A stretch of DNA of 64,000 bases, taken from contig DF237030.1 in NCBI GenBank assembly GCA_000708835.1, positions 124,001-188,000 of the forward strand. The letters run 5' to 3'. The notes under the pieces were generated by a model. That model saw only the letters and a list, made by a program, of their open reading frames with translations, did not search any database and was not told the origin of the DNA. Of the stretch, positions 12,345-23,952 are shown one piece after another. This stretch comes from Klebsormidium nitens. Lineage: Eukaryota; Streptophyta; Klebsormidiophyceae; Klebsormidiales; Klebsormidiaceae. The stretch's first letter is position 1. Every line of letters starts with the position of its first letter. Both the position numbers and the translations under genes were made by a program.

Positions 12345-13237
12345 TCAATTTCCGTTGGAAAGTTCTAGAACCTCCGCAGCATTCAACAAGTCGTCCCCTG
12401 CCACACCCGAAGAGATGGCCGTCAAAACGTAGCTCCCGTCTCGAAGCCGCAAGCTAAGCGCTCTCCGCAGCGATTGCCGCCCCTTCACCGCCTCCCAAAG
12501 CGTGCAGCTATACTGAACGACGACACTGAGTAGAGAAAAGGTTATCGACTGGACGAAGATCGGTTCGTCGATGAAGATGCGCGTGGCGCGCGAGCTGCCC
12601 AGCATGTATAGCGCGGTTTGGAAGCCGGCCTGGGGAATGGACTCTAGAAGTAGCTCTACGAGAACGCGCGACTCGTGGTACGCCCGCGCGCTGTACGCGA
12701 TATCCCCGAGAACTAGATGCGCGCCGAAGTGGTTGAGGATGGCAGAAACGTCTAGGAAAACGACCGCTGGGACGCCTAAAGGAAGTAGCACAAAAGCTAG
12801 AAGCTTTTGGGTTATGCTGCTAGGGCCGGCCGGGCTTTCCTGCGGCGAACTAGGTGGGGGGGGCGGCCAGATCCACCTCATACGCGGACGCAGTGGGGAC
12901 ATAAGCGGGCGGCTCCGGCGCAAAAGCAACAAGCGATGCATTACCCAGAAGCTAGCAACTAGGTACGGGGCGAGAATCGAAGCGAGGATGACCCACATCG
13001 GCCACGCGCCCCATACTTGGGCGAGGACCAAGACGTCAGTGATCAGGTCGACGAGGCATACGATATGCGCCACAATGCCCCATACGCTCTTGGCCACAGC
13101 GACGCAGGCTCCCCCCGGCTTGGTTGACGTATTAAGCGCGGCGCCCTTTCGACGGGAGCGCCGCGCAGCGACGCAGGTAAGCAGGGTCGACAGGAGGAGA
13201 AGGCCTGCAGAAAGGGGTAACGCAATGAAAACCAGTA
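12345..13237 (-). CDS. XK-related-like multi-pass membrane exon, probable 3' half of an LRR-XKR fusion gene
   Basis: About 297 codons with several hydrophobic segments. The first is VLVFIALPLSAGLLLLSTLL; others follow DLITDVLVLAQVWG and flank a Pro-rich loop. The motif LLLESIPQAGFQTALYM matches the LESxPQ...LQ...Y signature of XK-related (XKR) proteins, some of which are phospholipid scramblases. The ORF has a TGA at 13280-13278 just upstream and no convincing ATG. A good acceptor, pyrimidine-rich then AAAG, sits before 13237 in phase 1. That matches the phase-1 donor at 13887/13886 of the upstream LRR exon. Splicing gives VVAIAYCVFA-VLVFIALPL, one continuous hydrophobic stretch. The XKR assignment rests on motifs only. 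Confidence 0.65.
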
Positions 13238-13886
13238 CTTTCAAATCAAGAACGAGGAAACGATTAGTCCGAGTCAATCAGGACTAGTTCTGTTCCGTTC
13301 CACGATTCCACAGCCGTTCGTACCACCTCTTTGGCAAGGTCAGGCTGCACTCCTTGACTTAGCTGCAGGTAGTTCAGGATCTGCGAGGGGGTTTGCAAAT
13401 GTTACCACCGTTGAGAATTTGTGCGGACCTAGACTTGCCAGAAGCGCAAGCCGAGGAACGGCAATACTTCCCATCAAGTGCATTTCTGTCGACTTTGAAT
13501 CCCTTCAACATGAAACGATGAATGAGTCGTTCAGCTTTTGTGAGACGGTATGATTGAGAAGTTGACGGACCAGTTTCGAAGACGGTTTGTCAGACCGGAA
13601 AAGTAAGCGGTCGGCCTTGAGAGCGGCACAGCACATCCTGCCAGTATCAAAATCTGCAATCGACTCTATATCCAAACGAGCCGTCCGCACAGAAGAGCAG
13701 AAGCGCACTTGAGAGGCGTGGATGAAAAGCAAAAGTAACATAGAAAGGGAGATGTAAGCAACTGACGCTGAGACGATGCAAGATGTCCACAACTCCCCTA
13801 CACGCTTCCTCTTGACCAGGGACTGGACATCTCATAAACGATTTCTCATGTTCCAATTGACATCATGAAGCGACTTATAAACGCAC

Positions 13887-15863
13887 CTGCGAACACGCAA
13901 TATGCAATCGCAACCACTCGCCCCGCTTCCGGATTCCGGCACAGGTTTCCCCGCTGTACGCGCGCAAACCCGACGCCGGTATATGCCTCCCCTTCCGGCC
14001 CGAGGTCAATTCCGTCAAGAAAGTCGGTGCTGTTCAGAAAATACTTCCCATACTTGTTCGTCAGATAAGCCGACGAGACGTACTCCCCGTCTACCGTGAG
14101 CCCTTCCTCCACCACCGAAGGGGGATCCCCCGCCAAGAAAACGGAGATCTTCCCCAGGCACACGCGCCGCCTTGCCGCCCGCGACAGTTTCGACCCCGTC
14201 CCGATCAGGTTCACGGCGCACCCGGCAGCCTGCCCTGAGCACGCGTCCCAGAAGCGGACCTCGGTCAGCGCATCGCCCGCCCACTCGACGTACTGACACG
14301 TGGCAGGCGTCAGGGAGAGGTCGAGGGCGGAAGCACCGTGGGTTGGGAAATTGAGCCGGAGGTACCGGAGCTCGCTAAACTGGCGCATCTCGGGGGTTGG
14401 CGCCGCAAAGTAACCGAAGGATGTCACATAGTTGTTCCCGCGCATCATGCCGAGAAGGGGTTCAGGAACTGGGCCGGAAAGGTTGGTGTTGTCGAGAAAG
14501 AGCGCGGTCACGCGCGTCTCATTCAGCTCCACCGGAATGGGCCCGGTGAGGTTGTTTCCCGACAGGTCCAACCGGGAAAGCGTCAGCTGAGAGAGCTCCC
14601 GGGGGATCCCCCCGGTCAGCCGGTTGTCGTGAAGGTCAAGGTAGCTGAGCCCGCCCGTACCATAGTTGACGATGTCGCCGAGTGTTGGGGGAATCGGCCC
14701 CGAGAGCGCGTTGCTGTGGAGATCGAGCTTCGAAAGGAGCCCCCCCGGGCCCAGTTTCCCTAGCTCCGAAGGGATCCCCCCGGAGAGGCGGTTGTTGGCT
14801 AGGATCAGATCGAAGAGCGAATCTAGATTGCTGAAACTGGCGGGAATGGGGCCAGAGAGCTGGTTGTTGCTCAGATCGAGATCAAAGAGGTTGCTCAGTT
14901 GGCCCCACTCTGGCGGGATTGACCCAGAAAGATTATTGTTTGAGAGGTACATATAGTGCAGGTTCTCGCATTGCGCTAGCTCTGGGGAAAGCGGGCCTAA
15001 GAGCAGGTTTCCGTGAAGATCCAACACGTCCAGACCAGTGAGGGCGCCAATCTCTGGCGGAATTGGCCCACTGAGTTGATTGCTATGCAGGCTTAGCTCA
15101 TAGAGATTGGTTGCATTAGCAAGGGTGGCGGGCAGAGGAAGAAGAGGTTGCCTAGCTGACCAAGCGACTCGGGGATTGGTCCTGAGAGCGAGTTGTTGTA
15201 AAGGTAGAACCGGGTTAGTGCAGGAAGGGAGCCTAGTTCAGGAGGAAGGGGGCCGCTGAAAGTGTTGTCGTGGAGCGACAGGTGTCGCAACCGCTTAAGC
15301 TGTCCCAGCTCTGGGGGGATTGCACCCGACAGGGCATTCCGAGAAAGGTTCAAGTACTGCAGATTGGAGAGCGAGCCTAGCTGGGGTGGGATCCCTCCCG
15401 ATAAGCTGTTGTTGAAAAGATACAACCGGTTCAGTTGGGGCAAACCGCCAAGTCCAGGAGGGATGGGACCACTCAGAGCATTGTTGGAGAGGTTCAGGGT
15501 TTGGAGGTTGGTTAGGCTGCCCAGCTCATAAGGTATGCCGCCCGACAGGCTATTGTTGGAGAGGTCCAGGTGCGCAAGCTGTGCAAGGTTGCCAATCTCT
15601 GTGGGGATGCCTCCGCTGAATGCGTTGCACGAGAGGTTAAGGTATTTCAGATTGGTCAGGCGGTGTAAACCCCTTGGGATGGGGCCGCTCAATCTTCGAT
15701 TGGCTAGGTCAAGGCTAGTGCCCAAGTTGGTAGCGTTGCCCACTGCTTCATCAATTGTGAGAGCAGAAGCCGCCACAGCAAAGTCCACCAACACAACTAA
15801 AAGAGCTAACTTTGAAAACCCCATGTGGCTCATTTCAGCTCGCCTGTGCTGCTCTACGCGCAT
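13887..15863 (-). CDS. Leucine-rich-repeat ectodomain exon (about 17 LRRs), frameshifted
   Basis: Begins at an ATG at 15863 (or the nested one at MSHMGF), followed by a signal-peptide-like segment (LALLVVLVDFAVAASA). About 17 plant-type 24-residue LRRs of the L..L.LS.N.LSGPIP form follow. After the LRRs comes a ~170-residue cap with several Cys and then a hydrophobic run ending at a strong donor CAG|GTGCGT (13887/13886). Near 15137 the frame breaks: one LRR is short by about 31 nt and the two halves read in different frames. There is no kinase domain; the next minus-strand exon is the XKR-like membrane domain. This is an extracellular, receptor-like architecture. Whether it is expressed as an intact protein is doubtful because of the lesion. 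Confidence 0.8.
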
Positions 15864-16579
15864 GCTCTTCTTATCGTTTCACCACTCTCTCTGAATCTAT
15901 GAAAGTTTTTCCTGCAAGAACCTGAAGACTGGAGATGAGAGCAAAAATTGGACATTAGATGTGCCAAAGAGAAGCATAATCTCGAGAAGGTGCTTGAGAA
16001 GCTGAGAGGTGCCACCGTGCCAGCTATACTTCAAACCCGTTCTGTGCATGAGCTCCTGGTTTTGTGCGCGAAACCTAACTCGAAATCTAAGTTAGCATTG
16101 AACCGGGCCGGTGCAAATGGAAGGATGCCGGCCGCCGGGCGCTCTGATCCAAGGCCGTTGTAGAAGAACTGGCCGGTGGGAATCACCAACTTGAAACGGT
16201 GAACAATGTGCCGGTTCGGTCACGTCCTGATTACGGGCAAACCCCACGGGCAACGAGCAGAGGGAGTTCCCTGCTTCGGAGCTGGGTCATTCTCGACAGT
16301 CGCAGAACCCTTCGATGAGCTGATCCGACGGCTCCGGTGTGCTGGTCATGCAGCACACTCAGTTTGCGACTTCAACGAGTGCCAGCGCTTGCAAGATGCG
16401 TTGCCAGCATTCAAGAATTGCTTGCTCAGAGTCAGAGTCAAAGGCGAGATTCACGAGAGCTGACACAGTGACAGAGAAAGTGCTCAGTCAAATCACAATG
16501 AGATTCAACTCATCAATTGGTGTACGTTTGTTGGCAGTATAAGCTGGACGCTTGCCAGAATCCAATCAGATTTCAGACA
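15864..16579. promoter_or_regulatory. Head-to-head intergenic between LRR gene and MYND-1
   Basis: About 0.7 kb between the LRR start at 15863 (-) and the proposed MYND start at 16580 (+). Short ORFs at 15948-16163 and 16206-16463 show no recognisable domain. A shared promoter is inferred from geometry only. Confidence 0.4.
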
Positions 16580-18505
16580 ATGGCGACTGGGCACAGCGAA
16601 GCGCAGGTTGAAGAGATTGTGAGCAGCATCTTTCCAAGGAACCCGGGTTCTGTAGATCTGATGAGACCGGAGACCTCGCAGGTTTTGCAGAGCATTTTGG
16701 AAGAAGCGCATTCCAGAGATGAGACTGTTAGGCTCTTGGCAATCTGACGCTTCAAGGATATCTTCCGGCCATTCCAGGAAACGACGTCTGCGCAAAGTGC
16801 AGTGCACGCAGCTGTCTTCCTCTTGGAAAGAGGTTCATGAGAGCAATCAACCAGGGACTGGAAGACTCACTTGCTGGACGGTGGCTTCTGGTGCCCAGCG
16901 CGGAAGACATAGAAATGCTGGCTGCTACTGCTGATGGCTCAGTCCCTGCTCTGATGAAGCCGTCAATCTGTGCAAATGCGGTAGAGTGCCTTGCGGTCGA
17001 CAGCCGCACTGTGAAGTACAAGCTGAAATTTTCACCGCGCCTGCCTTTCCTTCTAAAAACCCTCTTCTCCAAGGAGTTCACTCTACCATATGATCAGGCT
17101 TCAAAGCCCTGGACAGCCCAAATAAAACAAGCGGTCATCTGTGCAATCCCCAGGCTTTTTTCCTCTGATGCTTTTCCGAAGGAGATTGGCCAGAGCACGG
17201 ACTTTCTCATGGCAGTCATGCAGAGCGCTGTTGCATACTTTCAGGACAAGATTGTGGTCAGGCATGCCGCTTCAATCATCCACACTGCTCGACTCTACTG
17301 CTTTGTTAGATCGTCTGAGTCCGTAACCCCTCTCGAGGAAAGCTTCCTCCGCTTTGCAGCAAAGCTTTTCACAGAGTCTTCCGACAAGACGTGGATTTTG
17401 TGTATCCTTGAGACACTATCTACTTTCATTGCGAGTCGTCTCCACAGTCTGGCCAAAGGCCAGAAACCCTTCCCTGAGATTCCAGCACTCAGATCGTCGG
17501 TTCTTGCCCTGCTTCTTTGTGAGGACGAGCTTCACAACAGCGTTGATGCCAGGAGGCTCGCTGATTTTGCGGGGTACCTGAATCACTCAGCTGCTCTTGC
17601 TGCCAAGAGAATCGAGGCCTTTCCAGGCAGCCATTATTCAATGGAAGAGGTGAAGCAGAGCGCACGAGAAGACCAGGCAGCAGTGCAGAGAGCATCACAG
17701 CTGAGGGGGATTCTATCATCCCCCTCGGAAATCGAGGGGAGCGGCCACATGTACATGTCAAGATCGCGGGACAGGGATGCAGCAGAGGAGGAAGCGCTGA
17801 ACAAGGGCTTAGGTGCGGTGAGAGACATCAGAGCGCCAAGGAAGTGCTCAAGGCTGGGGTGCAAGAAGTTTGAGGACAAACCGTGAGAGTTCCGCAGGTG
17901 CGGGGCGTGCAAGCTCGCCGTCTACTGTGGACCAGGTTAGATGGTTGAGCATGTTTCTGACTCCACATGATTATGCTGACTGTGTTATCCAACTGTGACT
18001 TCTCAAAATGGATGATCTCTTGTGTCGTCTTTTTGATTCTACTTACTACCAATCATTGAAGAGAGTCTGTGCATATCACATAAGCGCAAGTTGAGCAAGA
18101 ACTTTTGACTTGACAAATCTGCTTGCCGCTTTTGCCAATATTCGATCCCCCCATTTACACAGACGGTGCCGACAAGTGTCGTCACCTGATCGAGTTCATT
18201 TCGTTGTGTCTCTTCGCAGTCGATTCTGTGGCGTTCTGCTGAGTTCTCCAGCAATACTTTTGATTTGGATTAAAAGGATTGCTGACATCAAATGTTGGAT
18301 ACCATTGCAAGTACTGAACATTGAACTTCTACCAGAAACCAGCACCACTGTGCTTTGGCTAGAAGCTTTTTGAAGATCCTCCAATCCTTTCACCGGTAAT
18401 CCCAAAAACTCTGCAATCAGGGGTCCCCTCATTGTGTTCTTTGCACGTTGTGCAGGGTGCCAGAAGGCTGCATGGAAAGCAGGCCACAAGCAAGTTTGCA
18501 AATAA
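16580..18505 (+). pseudogene. MYND-type zinc-finger protein gene with frameshift and in-frame TGA
   Basis: Starts at MATGHSEAQVEEIVSS (16580). The frame is lost near 16737, where one base seems missing: LLA then stop in one frame, NLTLQGYLPAIPGND in the next. The main helical part reads 16837-17883. The 3' end codes a MYND finger: CSRLGCKKFEDKP, then TGA at 17884-17886, then EFRRCGACKLAVYCGP in the same frame. A phase-1 donor follows at 17935 and an exon at 18456-18505 gives GCQKAAWKAGHKQVCK and stop. MYND fingers bind Zn and mediate protein contacts. The TGA cuts the finger after its first Cys pair. A single G-to-T change of GGA would explain it. The body resembles no family I can name. Confidence 0.7.
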
Positions 18506-19630
18506 GAGGATGATGTATCTAGCAGGGGACAAAATCTGGATTTGGATTGTGAAAAGATCGGATGATGGGGCGTCTTATAGAAGAATTCAATGAGGTGCAA
18601 TCTACTTTGTAAGCCGGTACTAGTAAGCTTTTCATACCAAGATTCGATAATCCTACGTTGTTTCCCAAAGCAGACTGCCGTTACCAAAACATGTTCGTGC
18701 AACACAGAAATCTAGAGACCCGCTTGGTTGGAGTTTGGGGGTGAGGACATTGTCTCGGTCGTGAGCAGTATTTGTCTCCAACAAATCACATCGACACTTA
18801 CACATGGCCATTGTATCTAGCCTAAAGAAATATAGTTAGCATCATTTGCGCATGTTATAGAGAGCCCTCGTCTTTCTAGCTGTCCATTTTCCCTGCATTT
18901 AGAGGAGATAGGCTTTAACTTCGCAGGAGTCCATTAGTCAATCGTACGATTGGTATCTGCGAAGATATGGCCAGTATATATTGCACGTCTGCATGTCGTA
19001 GTACACGACTAGAGGGCAGATCTTTTGCACTTAATCCGAGTTTCTTGAACTTGATAGTAGCCGGGCCATGAGTCCAATGCATACCCCGCGGCCAACTGTG
19101 CTATCCTCGTGCTATCTACCATGGTCCGACTACTCGGTCAGGTCATCGAGGTATTGACCGAGCTTAGAACAAGGTCGCAAAGCTGTGGCTCTGTATTGAA
19201 CATCTACAACTAGTCGTTTGTACGTGTCACGGTACTTCATGTATAGGGCCGTGTACTGCGGCCCTCACATGTGCATCATGACAGCAGCGTCAACCACATG
19301 CCAGGACCACTGCGAGCACACATAGTGCAAACGCAAATGATCCAATTGTAACTTATTGTCGGCCATGTCTCATGGCAAGCTATCTCTAGTAGTGCCGATT
19401 GAAGTGCCAGCTTCCGCCCGGCTTCCCGGCGGCTGAGTCACTGTGACGGATCAAACTTATGAAACTTAAACATGTTAAAGGAAGTTTCACACGTTCAAGA
19501 ACCGTCAGAAAGTTTTGAGTTGCAAGTCGACAAGTCGACACTGCCGCCATTTCAATATGGTCGCCCGCCCACCGTCGTATGGGGAGATGGCTGGGTGCAA
19601 AAGTGAAAAAGTTCGTGTCATGAAAAAGTT
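18506..19630. other. Intergenic, MYND-1 to tRNA-Thr
   Basis: About 1.1 kb, AT-richer than the flanking coding DNA. No ORF with recognisable content and no clear repeat. Nothing further can be supported. Confidence 0.5.
19623..19627 (-). terminator. Pol III T-run terminator of tRNA-Thr
   Basis: Five T on the minus strand begin three bases after the tRNA 3' end; a second run of five T follows about 19 bases further on. This is the usual Pol III stop signal. Confidence 0.8.
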
Positions 19631-19701
19631 GCTCCCTCTGAGGATTGAACTCAGGACCTTCCGCTTACGAAGCGGACGCACTACCACTGTGCTAAAGGAG
19701 C
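19631..19701 (-). tRNA. tRNA-Thr (anticodon CGU)
   Basis: The minus strand folds as a 71-nt cloverleaf. The acceptor stem is GCTCCTT with AGGGAGC (one G-T pair), the D arm GCAC/GTGC with loop AGTGGTA, the anticodon stem TCCGC/GCGGA with loop TTCGTAA (anticodon CGT, reads ACG), and the T arm CTGAG/CTCAG with loop TTCAATC. No intron, and no encoded CCA. Internal A and B boxes (TAGCACAGTGGTAGTGC, GAGTTCAATCC) support Pol III transcription. It lies about 130 bp upstream of the BolA gene on the opposite strand. Confidence 0.96.
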
Positions 19702-19831
19702 TCGCTTGATGTGACGAGAATTGCCAGAACGTTTATGTCCCATAGTTTTGACAGGGCCCCTTGCATTAAAGAAGTTGTAAAATTCTTGAGCATGCCCACA
19801 TTGACAATGATATGTTCATCAGCATCTAGCA

Positions 19832-21347
19832 ATGGCGGCCTCCTCTTGTGTGTGCGTCTCTCTCAGCATTGGCAGCCGATTGCTCTCCTCGACTAAGGCA
19901 AGTTGCAGTCAGCAGGAATCAAGGAGGCCGGCATCTGTGCCTCTATGCAGCCTTGCTCTATCCACATCCAGCCATGGTGTCAGTTGCAAGAGACAAAAGA
20001 CTCGCACAACATTGCATAAGGGTAAACAGTTGAGGTGGCACAGTACTGTCAGTAGTCCTCAACTATCACGAAAAACCTCGTCTTCTTGCGCAGCTGATGT
20101 TGGCGATGGGGGCCAGCTTACCTCAACCATGATAAACGACATGAAAGAAAAGGTGTGTTCTGCAGTCATCAATTTATGACGGCAACTACAAGGAGGTCTG
20201 TATATCATTGAGGTTTCGAAAGGTGCTGGGTTCTCCGGCATTGAGTGTGGCAAGTACCCTCCGCTCTTCTATAATCTGAGAAATTGTGCTCGCACCATCT
20301 GACAGCAGTTCTACGACCAGTCTTGCTTGTCACAGTCAGGCAGCATTTGAAGAAGTAAAAAGCCGCATCAAAGATGGCACCGATGTAGGCTTTGCTAGAG
20401 AACGGCCAGACCGTTTCTTTCAACACATTATGCTGTGTTTTGAAAGAAGAATGAAAGATTCAAAATCCCCCGTTGTAGGCTACCACCCTTTTTACATTGC
20501 TGCAGATTGGTCAGGAACTAGAGGCGGTGAGTGTGGTGGTTCAGGACATTTCAGGTGATGGCCGGCACGTCAGGTGAGAGAGCCCCTGCAGGCCAGGTCG
20601 ACATTTTATGCTGATGCAACAGGCTGCTGTCACTTGGTGCTGGATGACTATTTCCATCAAAGTGGGAGGGGGAGAAAGTTGCATATTTTTGAAGTATCCT
20701 TCTGAACACTAGCTTCTTCACAAAAGCACCTGGCCGTAATGCTATGTTGCCATCATGATCTGTCAGTGCAATGAGGCCGAAGGCTTTAAGTCAATAAGTG
20801 GCCATGTTCGCATGGAGACGCAGTCCCAAGACATCATCGAATTGACAGCTAATGCAAGTTTTGAGAGCTAGGGGCGGCCATTCTTACCCTGGTGTATAGT
20901 CCCTTAACCTTCAGCCTTGATGGTCAGTTTGCAACAATGCACCCTTGGTTAAAAGGAGGTATGGCCATCAAATAGCCCGCAGATCAGTGTTTTGCTTGTA
21001 TTTCCTTAGAGGAATTTTGGATCAAAGCATGTACCGAACCTCCCCCCAGGAAGAATCCAAGTGTTTTGCTGCAGTCGTTAGAGTGCACACAGTTTGCGGT
21101 CGCAGGACAAAGGCATCCTTCAGGCCGTTTACGCATTTCGCCAAGGGGACCTTTTAAGCAACGTCTTCCTTCACCTCGCAGTATCGATGTCGTTTCGCCG
21201 GTGTTTGAGGGGAAAAGTAGCATGAATCGACAACGGATGGTGTACAAAGCAATCTGGCAGGAGCTGCAGGGGGCCGTGCATGCTGTAGACGCAATGACAA
21301 CCAAAACGCCAACTGAAGCAGGGGTTGGGCAACAACCACGGCAATGA
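19832..21347 (+). CDS. BOLA4: Plastid BolA-family protein (BOLA4-like), 3 exons
   Basis: Exons 19832-20152, 20506-20573 and 21182-21347 join in phase to 184 residues. Residues 1 to about 90 are rich in Ser, Arg, Thr and Ala with few acidic residues, typical of a chloroplast transit peptide. A BolA domain follows: [12 protein letters not shown], the small exon [22 protein letters not shown], then [21 protein letters not shown] and a C-terminal [12 protein letters not shown]. BolA proteins pair with monothiol glutaredoxins around a [2Fe-2S] cluster. The His in GDGRHV and in VHAVD are the candidate ligands. Length and the [14 protein letters not shown] stretch fit the plant plastid BOLA4 subgroup better than mitochondrial or cytosolic BolA. 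The frame is intact. The 68-nt middle exon is easily missed by ORF-based annotation. Confidence 0.9.
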
Positions 21348-23700
21348 GATTGCCGTGCTAAGTGTGTAAGTGCTTTCTGAAGTGATGGCCAACGCTCATG
21401 GTTTGTATGAGCAGGGCAACAAGGCTTTACGCCATTCTCTAACGCGATAGATAGATCCATGGCCTATGTACAGCGACATGCCTAGATTGGCCTACGATAA
21501 ACAGGCAATCTCCTTTCGTTTGCATGCTGTTTTGGACAATCGCATGATTCGAACGATTTCATTCCCGACCTCAGTGCTACGCAGGCATCCGCTGCTAAGG
21601 TGCGCCCACCATCAGCATATAAGGTTGCATAACCGAACTGAAGCGAGTTCATTGATTTGAATGAACTTGACTGCTTCTCATGGAAGTGCATGTATTGAGC
21701 GTACTTCGTAATCATCAGGTTTCCAGGTCTGATCTCTTTTCGTAACATTGTGTAGCCGGTCCTGCGGCCATAGGTTCTCATGGCATATAATCTGATCAAA
21801 CCCGGCGACCACGCGTCATGCAATATAATTGTTTCTAATTTGACATCGAAGGCATGGAACAATGTAAGTGACCTGGTCTTTAGACCATTTTTTCCGCGAT
21901 GGCAGGCCGGGGCGGCTGGTAGCCAGCCAGCCGTGTTAGCTACTCTAGATGGACCACAGCTAGAGGCGCTGCACACTAGCTCCATGCCATGGGAGCCAAT
22001 GCAGCTGCGGCAGGCAGTCCAACAAAGAGCCCGATCATGAATTCATCAATTGTTCAATTATATTGCAGACTTGCCAAGTTGGAATCTCAGCATGTGATCT
22101 AGCTTTTGCTCAGTGCCCTTTGTAATTTTGTAAAGTAGCAACCGCATACAAAGAATACAGATGCAGATTGCGTGGTTTGATCAGAGATCGTTTGAATTGG
22201 AAAGAAATCGTTTCCAATGGCACGACTTGGTGCATAGCACTGGCATATCTCAACATTTGTCAACTTGAGAATGCGAACCTTTTCATATGTTCTAGACAGG
22301 TGTTCAATCAACACCATCCGACCGGCTTCAATTCGACAAGCCCAGATAATGGCCTAGTGCTGTTATACTTTTGTGCAAATCCAATACATTTAGAGAGTTG
22401 AAAAGTTGTACAACATGTAGAATAGGCAGTGGGGCTGACGGTGTATACTGTATATAGCTATCACCCGATGCCAAAGCCGCTGTTTGGGAAGGGTACCGTC
22501 AAGTTGCTGTGACAACGGGGTAGGAATGTTCCACAAACTTCACTCCCTCTTTCCCAAAAAGCCTCAAGCCACTGTCAAACTTTGACCCCTTCCGACTCAG
22601 TGGCCCTTTCATGAAAGGTTGTCCCAAGCCTCAGGAGCAGCAGATTGGATCAAGTTCAAGCCCTGCTTTTACTCCGCCCCGGCCAAGACCTCAAGTCCCC
22701 TTCCACCTCCGACCCACCTCGTCAAAGCAATGCATAACTAGCCAATACTCAGTGTCTCCCATCCAATAAGGACTGTACTTACTCCGTTGTATGTACCCTG
22801 CACGTCACCGAAAAAGCGACGTAAGGTATCCTGATTGGCCCACTTTCGTGACGGAGCAATGAACCGGTTGTCAGTCCCGTTTGGATTGTCAAGCGTACCA
22901 ACCACGAGATTGTACGGGTTCCTACAAATATCGCATGACATGCAGATCCAATCTTCAACTTCGTCCCGCGCATCGGTCACCTTTGACCACGTGGGTTCAA
23001 GATTATTCTCGAACGGGCGTGCAGCGTGCCCTTCAATGTATCATCTCAGTACAGCCAAGGGTATGAAACATGATTGGAGTCCACCTTGGGAGAATACCTT
23101 CTGGTCGACTGATTGATTGATTGACTGATTGGCGTATGAAATTACCTCGAAGTTCGACTGAACGGTTTTTACCGTTGATTTGTTGTAGGCCCATGCTTGT
23201 AAGGGGCTCGGTCTTCTGAGAGGAGAAAACAACTTTGACTGATTGATTGACATTCCGCAGCGGAAAGATTTTGCCTGCAGGGGTATTCTCGCTGCTGCTG
23301 GATAACGTTTCCAGTCTTTGGGTGGCCCCAGGTCCTTCTGGAACATTTGGCAGGCAGACAGGTAGCATCAGAACTCGTTGCAGGTATCCTCGATCAATTG
23401 CTTTCCGTTTGAACTCATTTTTTATGCAAGAATGACGGTCACATCTTGAAGGAGAACCAGTTCCGGGCTACGCAGGTTCACAAGAGGAACGTTCATTCTT
23501 CCATGTCCCTGCAAGAACTTCCAGCTTCTACTACCTTTGTTGAGCGAAAAAATGGCGCAGCACCAGAAGGAGGTGAGACTCAGCTTTTCTGCTGACAGCG
23601 CCAATTGTTTGATGATCATGCCGAGAGATGTATGGGACATGCTGCATGACAGGGGGGAATAAGAATCAGTTGAATCTCCAGATAAGCAGGTGAAGAAGGA
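21348..23700. other. Intergenic, BOLA4 to MYND-2
   Basis: About 2.4 kb. Short ORFs on both strands (for example 21482-21985 minus) show no domain or codon pattern of a real gene. Two GACTGATTGATTGA-type short tandem tracts occur at 23107-23133 and 23236-23252. The undetected 5' exon of the following MYND gene must lie near the right end. Confidence 0.5.
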
Positions 23701-23952
23701 GAACCTAGCAACTGACAAACATTTTACATGTGCCGTCCTGCCTGCTTTCTTGTAATAGTTTTGATTCTTCAGCCATCCAGCCATTTATATTAAGGATATC
23801 ACCAGGCCCATTTTGGCTTACCGCATATCAAAGTTTGCAACTGAAGAAGCCAATTAGTGACCACCCTCCAATCTGCTGCATCCCTGAGGCTGCATGCATC
23901 GGCGGGATCATCGTTCAATCTTCCTCAAACCTTGTGAACGCCCAAATTGCAG

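Noticed and set aside
12571-13287. 238-codon open frame on + antisense to the XKR-like exon
   Set aside because: A shadow of the GC-rich minus-strand coding exon; Arg/Ser-rich with no domain, while the minus frame has clear membrane helices.
21482-21985. 167-codon minus frame
   Set aside because: No ATG context, domain or spliced partner; composition is not gene-like.
22738-23368. Several overlapping minus frames with similar ends
   Set aside because: Low-information sequence with GATTGATT tracts; no recognisable protein.
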